Part shown: positions 60,111 through 64,000 of the stretch, in pieces
Layout: every line of letters begins with the position of its first letter
How positions within the stretch are numbered: the first letter of the stretch is position 1
Origin: Haloplanus ruber
GTDB taxonomy: Archaea; Halobacteriota; Halobacteria; Halobacteriales; Haloferacaceae
DNA: 64,000 nucleotides
Assembly (NCBI RefSeq): GCF_024494725.1
Contig: NZ_JANHDK010000001.1
Span: 930,001-994,000, forward strand
Direction of reading: 5' to 3'
Notes under the pieces: model-generated
What the model was told of the DNA's origin: nothing
The model's database searches: none
What the model saw: only the letters and a program-made list of their open reading frames with translations
Position numbers and translations under genes: made by a program

Positions 60111-61049
60111 ATGAGTGCATTTTCAGCCATCGGTGAGGAACGCGAGATCGACCGCGAAGAGTTCACGCCCACCCTAGAGCCACAGGCGACGTGGTGTCCG
60201 GGCTGTGGTGACTTCGGCGTCCTGAAGGCGCTGAAACAGGCCATGCCGGAGATCGGCCGCAACCCCGACGAGGTGTTGCTCGTCACCGGGATCGGCTGTT
60301 CGGGCAAGCTCAACAGCTACTTCGAGAGCTACGGCTACCACTCGATCCACGGGCGTTCGCTCCCCATCTCGCGGGCGGCGAAACTCGCCAACCCCGAACT
60401 CGAAGTGATCGCCGCCGGCGGCGACGGCGACGGGTACGGGATCGGCGGGAACCACTTCATGCACACCGCCCGTGAGAACCACGACATGACCTACATCGTC
60501 TTCAACAACGAGATCTTCGGCCTCACCAAAGGGCAGACCTCGCCCACGTCGCCGAAGGGTCACAAGTCGAAGACCCAGCCCCACGGCAGCGCCAAGGACC
60601 CCGTCCGGCCGCTGTCGCTGGCGCTGACCTCCGGAGCCTCCTACATCGCGCGGACGGCGGCGGTCAACCCCAATCAGGCAAAGGAGATTCTCGTCGAGGC
60701 GATGCAACACGACGGCTTCGCCCACGTCGACTTCCTCACCCAGTGTCCGACCTGGAACAAGGACGCCCGGCAATACGTCCCCTACACGGACATCAACGAG
60801 GCCGACGAGTACGAGCACGACCCGACGGATCGGGACGCCGCCGCGGCGATGGCCAGCGAGGCCGAGCAGGCACTCTACGAGGGCGAGGTGCTCACCGGTC
60901 GGTTCTACGTCGACTCGGATCGACCCTCGTACTCCGAGGAGAAGCAGGCCATCGGCGAGATGCCCGAGGAACCGCTCGCCGAGCGGTACTTCGACGACGA
61001 CTACGAGTGGGAGCGGACCCACGACCTGCTGCTCGACCGGCACAAGTAG
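60111..61049 (+). CDS. porB: Pyruvate (2-oxoacid):ferredoxin oxidoreductase, subunit beta
   Basis: Thiamine-diphosphate-binding catalytic subunit. The TPP motif GGDGDGYGIGGNHFMHTA, the CPGCGDFGVLKAL and GIGCSGKL Cys motifs and NEIFGLTKGQTSPTSPKG are present. 312 aa, the length of haloarchaeal PorB. It follows porA after 3 nt and surely forms the heterodimer with it. Fe-S ligands C in WCPGCG, GIGCSG and TQCPTW are as expected. Confidence 0.9.
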   Translation: MSAFSAIGEEREIDREEFTPTLEPQATWCPGCGDFGVLKALKQAMPEIGRNPDEVLLVTGIGCSGKLNSYFESYGYHSIHGRSLPISRAAKLANPELEVIAAGGDGDGYGIGGNHFMHTARENHDMTYIVFNNEIFGLTKGQTSPTSPKGHKSKTQPHGSAKDPVRPLSLALTSGASYIARTAAVNPNQAKEILVEAMQHDGFAHVDFLTQCPTWNKDARQYVPYTDINEADEYEHDPTDRDAAAAMASEAEQALYEGEVLTGRFYVDSDRPSYSEEKQAIGEMPEEPLAERYFDDDYEWERTHDLLLDRHK

Positions 61050-61130
61050 GGTTCCCACCCTCTGCTTCGGGGCGACAAACCCGTTTTCGCCTTCGCAACA
61101 TATTTTTTCCGTGGACCGAAAGACACGACT

Positions 61131-61559
61131 ATGGGAACGACCGCTACGGAACGTCGTATCCTCTCCGTACTCGAGGAGGACGCGCAGGCCTCCTACGGGG
61201 AGATTGCGGACCGCGCCGGTGTCTCGAAGCCGACGGTCCGAAAGTACATCCAACAGATGGAAGACGAAGGGGTCATCATCGGCTACTCCGCCGAGGTCGA
61301 TCCCAAGAAACTCTCTGGGCAGTCCATCGCTATCGTCGGCATCGAAGTCGAGAGCGAGCGGTACGTCGAGGTGACGCGGGCGCTGAAGGGGATGGACGCC
61401 GTCGAAGCCCTCTACACCTCCTCCGGGGACCACATGCTGATGGCGGAGATACGGGCACCCGACGGCGACGCCCTCGGCGAAGTCATCAACGACGACGTCC
61501 TCGATCTGGACGGCATCACGGCGACACACCCCTCCTTCCTGCAGGAACGACTCAAGTAA
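61131..61559 (+). CDS. Lrp/AsnC-family transcription regulator, 142 aa
   Basis: An N-terminal winged helix (ERRILSVLEEDAQASYGEIA, VSKPTVRKYIQQMEDEGVI) and a C-terminal RAM ligand-binding domain (GQSIAIVGIEVES ... GDHMLMAEIRA). Positioned 81 nt after porB on the same strand. It may control the oxidoreductase or sense an amino acid, which is inferred from position. TATTTTTT near 61100 is a likely TATA box, giving a near-leaderless mRNA. Confidence 0.88.
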   Translation: MGTTATERRILSVLEEDAQASYGEIADRAGVSKPTVRKYIQQMEDEGVIIGYSAEVDPKKLSGQSIAIVGIEVESERYVEVTRALKGMDAVEALYTSSGDHMLMAEIRAPDGDALGEVINDDVLDLDGITATHPSFLQERLK

Positions 61560-61635
61560 CTGCCGGCTCTCGTCGGCGTCCGGCGGTCGAAAACCAACCC
61601 GTGGAGTCAAGTACGATTTCCGCTTTCGTCGAACC

Positions 61636-62169
61636 GTGTCGGGTCCCAGTCACTCGCTCACCGTCGGTCTCGCGGTCGTGGTCCTCGTCATCGCCGTCGC
61701 CCCTGGCGGCGCGACCGGCCGGCCGGCCGCGCCGGCGAGCGCCGCGGCGTCGGTCGCCACCCCGCACACCCCGGACGAGACGACTCGGCCCCAGCGGTGT
61801 TTCCCGGACTCGGGCGCACCGATAGTCGTCGGCCAAGAAGGGCCGCGGATGAACCTCTCGGTGCATACGTCGCTGTTCCGTGGACTCCCGGGGCCGGGCG
61901 GCGTCGGTATCAGCGCGACGGGAGCGACCGAGCGATACCAGATCGTAACCCTCCGCGCCGGCGTCGTCTTCGACGGTGTCGGTGACCCCGTGGGCTTTCT
62001 CGCCGATCCGTTCAGTCGGTTCCGGACGGTGTTCGATTACACCCTCTCGTTACCGATGCTGTCGGCCGCTCCCGGCCCCGAAACGTACGAACAGGACGAT
62101 CCCTTCGTCCGTGGGCCGACGCGGACCGCCGACTGCGATGCCGGCGAGAGTCGGCCAGCGGAATCTTGA
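61636..62169 (+). CDS. Exported protein, 177 aa (DUF7332-type)
   Basis: GTG start. A signal peptide (SLTVGLAVVVLVIAVAPGGA) is followed by an Ala/Pro-rich linker and a domain with two Cys (QRCFPDSGAP and RTADCDAG) that may form a disulfide. A haloarchaeal family of unknown function (name from memory). Its stop lies 26 nt before the polymerase start. Confidence 0.7.
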   Translation: MSGPSHSLTVGLAVVVLVIAVAPGGATGRPAAPASAAASVATPHTPDETTRPQRCFPDSGAPIVVGQEGPRMNLSVHTSLFRGLPGPGGVGISATGATERYQIVTLRAGVVFDGVGDPVGFLADPFSRFRTVFDYTLSLPMLSAAPGPETYEQDDPFVRGPTRTADCDAGESRPAES

Positions 62170-62195
62170 GGGGCGTCGGCCACCGACATCAAGGC

Positions 62196-63479
62196 ATGTC
62201 CGGCGGCGAGACGCTCCCGGGGGCGACGGCAGACACCGACGAGCGGATCGTCTGTCACGTCGACGTGGACTGTTTTTATGCCTCCTGTGAGCGGTTGCGC
62301 GACCCCGACCTGCGGGGCGACCCCGTCGTCGTGGGGATGGGATACGAGGCTGGCGAATCCCACGGCGCCGTCGCGACGGCGAGTTACGAGGCCCGCGAGT
62401 ACGGCGTCGAGAGCGCCCAGCCCATCTCACAGGCGCTCGAACGGTTGCCCCGCAAGGAGCGCGCCCGCGAGGACCCGAGCCTCGACCCGGCCGACGCCGG
62501 CCACTACCGCACGGTCGACCTAGAGTATTACCGCGAGGTCGCCGGCCGGATCAAGGCGATCCTCCGGGAGTGTGCGGATCGCATCCGTGAGGTGAGCGTC
62601 GACGAGGCGTACATCGACGTGACCGAGCGGACGGCCTGGACCGTCGTCGACGGGCGACCGCTGGCGGAGGGTTACGCCCGACACGTCAAAGAGCGGATCG
62701 CCCGAGAGGTCGGCGTGCCTGCGAGCGTCGGCGTCGCCCCCAACATGAGCGCCGCGAAGGTGGCGAGCGACCACGACAAGCCCGACGGACTCGTCGTGGT
62801 CGAACCCGGCGAGGTGCGCGAGTTCTTCGCCCCGCTGCCCGTCTCGGCAGTCCACGGCGTCGGCCCGGTGACGGCCAGAGAGTTGCAAGCGCGCGGCATC
62901 GAGACGGCCGGCGACCTCGCGGCGGCCGACCCCGGAACGCTCCGGGAGCGGTTCGGCGAGCGAGGGCAGACACTCCACAATCGGGCACGCGGGCACGACG
63001 ACCGGGACGTGACGCCGAAGGGCCGCCCCAAGAGTCTCTCGCGGGAGTCGGCGTTTACCGAGGCCACCGACGACCCCGAGCGACAGCGGGAGACAGTGAC
63101 GGGGTTGGCGGCCGACGTGGCCGACCGGGCCGCGGGAAAGGACGCTCTCTATCGCACCATCGGAATCAAGGTTGTGACACCGCCGTACGACGTGAACACG
63201 CGCGAGCGGTCGCTCCCGGGACCGGTCGCCGACGCCGACTTGGTCCGGGAGGTGGCGCTCGACCTCCTGACGGAGTTCGCGGGCGCGTCGATTCGGAAAC
63301 TCGGGGTCCGGGTGTCGAACCTCCAGTTCGCGGCCGCGGAGCAGGCGCGTCTCGACGGGTGGGAGGGGCCGGGCGAGAGGGACGACGAGAACGGGGACGG
63401 AGACGGTGGCACCGACGGCGACGCCCGTGCCGACGCGGGCGCCCGCGGCCAGTCGTCGCTCGCCGACTTCGACGCGTAG
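62196..63479 (+). CDS. dinB: DNA polymerase IV / Y-family translesion polymerase
   Basis: Bypasses damaged template bases. MSGGETLPGATADTDERIVC leads into HVDVDCFYASCERLRDPDLR with the first catalytic Asp pair, and VSVDEAYIDVTERT carries the second acidic pair. The HhH region (VHGVGPVTARELQARGI) and little-finger domain follow. A 60-residue Asp/Gly-rich tail ends in GQSSLADFDA, a PCNA-interacting PIP box (Q-x2-L-x2-F). 427 aa, normal length. Confidence 0.94.
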   Translation: MSGGETLPGATADTDERIVCHVDVDCFYASCERLRDPDLRGDPVVVGMGYEAGESHGAVATASYEAREYGVESAQPISQALERLPRKERAREDPSLDPADAGHYRTVDLEYYREVAGRIKAILRECADRIREVSVDEAYIDVTERTAWTVVDGRPLAEGYARHVKERIAREVGVPASVGVAPNMSAAKVASDHDKPDGLVVVEPGEVREFFAPLPVSAVHGVGPVTARELQARGIETAGDLAAADPGTLRERFGERGQTLHNRARGHDDRDVTPKGRPKSLSRESAFTEATDDPERQRETVTGLAADVADRAAGKDALYRTIGIKVVTPPYDVNTRERSLPGPVADADLVREVALDLLTEFAGASIRKLGVRVSNLQFAAAEQARLDGWEGPGERDDENGDGDGGTDGDARADAGARGQSSLADFDA

Positions 63480-63541
63480 CCGCCGGCATCGGACGCCCGT
63501 CTGACGCGGAACTATGGGGGGCGGGACCCTCTCACACGTCG

Positions 63542-64000
63542 ATGACGGAGACGGAAACCATCACGGTCGCGGACGTGAGCGAGGGGCCCGGAGGCGACGC
63601 CGACGCCGACCCCGGGACGCCGGTCTCGCTCCCGGCGGTGGAACTGCTCACCGGTCGTGGGTTCGTCACCGGGAAGTCTGGGTCGGGGAAGTCCAACACC
63701 GCGTCGGTGCTGGTCGAGAACTTACTCGCGAACAACTTTCCGGTCCTCGTGGTCGACACGGACGGCGAGTATTACGGCCTGAAAGAGGAGTTCGAACTTC
63801 TACACGCCGGCGCCGACGACGAGTGTGACATCCAAGTCAGCCCGGAACACGCCGAAAAGATCGCGTCGCTGGCACTGGAGGGGAACGTCCCCATCATCCT
63901 CGACGTCTCGGGGTACCTCGACGAGAGCGAGGCCAAGGAACTCCTTCTCGCGGTCGCCCGCCACCTCTTTGCCAAAGAGAAGAAACTGAAAAAGCCGTTC
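63542..64000 (+). CDS. HerA/DUF87-type ATPase, 3' partial
   Basis: The first 153 codons, open to the window edge. MTETETITVADVSEGPGGDA leads into Walker A FVTGKSGSGKSNTASVLVEN and LVVDTDGEYYGL, the HerA-FtsK superfamily pattern. Another strand PIILDVSGYLDESEAKELL follows. Haloarchaeal HerA-like ATPases take part in DNA end processing or in unknown defence and transfer tasks. The rest lies outside the window. Confidence 0.82.
   Translation, partial: MTETETITVADVSEGPGGDADADPGTPVSLPAVELLTGRGFVTGKSGSGKSNTASVLVENLLANNFPVLVVDTDGEYYGLKEEFELLHAGADDECDIQVSPEHAEKIASLALEGNVPIILDVSGYLDESEAKELLLAVARHLFAKEKKLKKPF

Noticed and set aside
58815-60174. 414-codon minus-strand frame over porA
   Set aside because: Antisense shadow; His/Val/Arg-rich translation without family resemblance.
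60174-61610. 478-codon minus-strand frame over porB and the Lrp gene
   Set aside because: Antisense to two well recognised genes; no motif.

Overview
The window is haloarchaeal chromosome. The signs are high-GC codon use, very acidic proteins, archaeal-type enzymes (sn-glycerol-1-phosphate dehydrogenase, pyruvate:ferredoxin oxidoreductase, HalX response regulator, Orc1/Cdc6), leaderless TATA promoters and a tRNA-Trp gene with the 103-nt box C/D intron typical of Halobacteria. The genus cannot be fixed from sequence reading alone.

Layout. (1) 1-8766: type IV pilus operon of a secretion ATPase (start outside the window), a PilC/TadC membrane platform and five single-pass, pilin-like proteins, one with a PKD domain. 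A convergent gene (8775-10946) encodes a pilin-like protein with a von Willebrand A domain. (2) 11159-14444: FAD oxidoreductase, a frameshifted membrane protein gene, HalX response regulator and small zinc-ribbon proteins. (3) 14485-14661: tRNA-Trp whose intron carries guides for C34 and U39 methylation. (4) 14649-44096: a 29.4-kb integrated element bounded by a 13-bp direct repeat of the tRNA-Trp 3' end, with its tyrosine integrase beside the right repeat. (5) 44221-48093: decayed DNA (an integrase fragment, a sulfatase-like fragment) mixed with small membrane proteins, a lipoprotein and a UspA protein. (6) 48332-64000: ordinary chromosome with a DUF7504-type protein, HEAT-repeat protein, glycosyltransferase, egsA, aroA-aroC, DICT-domain protein, porA-porB, an Lrp-type regulator, DNA polymerase Y and the start of a HerA-like ATPase.

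The integrated element is the most interesting part. Its left arm is an overlapping run of zinc-ribbon proteins ending in a 536-aa DUF7845-type protein. Next come a subtilisin-like protease whose canonical catalytic Asp position reads Ala, an IS6-type transposase relic and an AbrB-like regulator. The core (21089-33067) is one tightly packed unidirectional block of about 18 genes. A 501-aa and a 995-aa exported, membrane-anchored protein bracket a set of very hydrophobic small proteins, a 563-aa membrane protein and a P-loop ATPase. I read it as an envelope or export apparatus (membrane-type virus, plasmid-vesicle or transfer system); this is inference, since none of its proteins is recognised with certainty.

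The right arm holds cargo and control genes: ribbon-helix-helix regulators with palindromic sites, a HEPN-like protein, a DNA methyltransferase with an adjacent PD-(D/E)XK-like protein (probable restriction-modification pair), an R-x4-H coiled-coil protein, an Orc1/Cdc6 initiator, a possible tRNA-guanine-transglycosylase-like protein, a phiH1-type repressor with its own operator-promoter, and the integrase operon. DUF numbers and family names are recalled from sequence pattern, not from a search.
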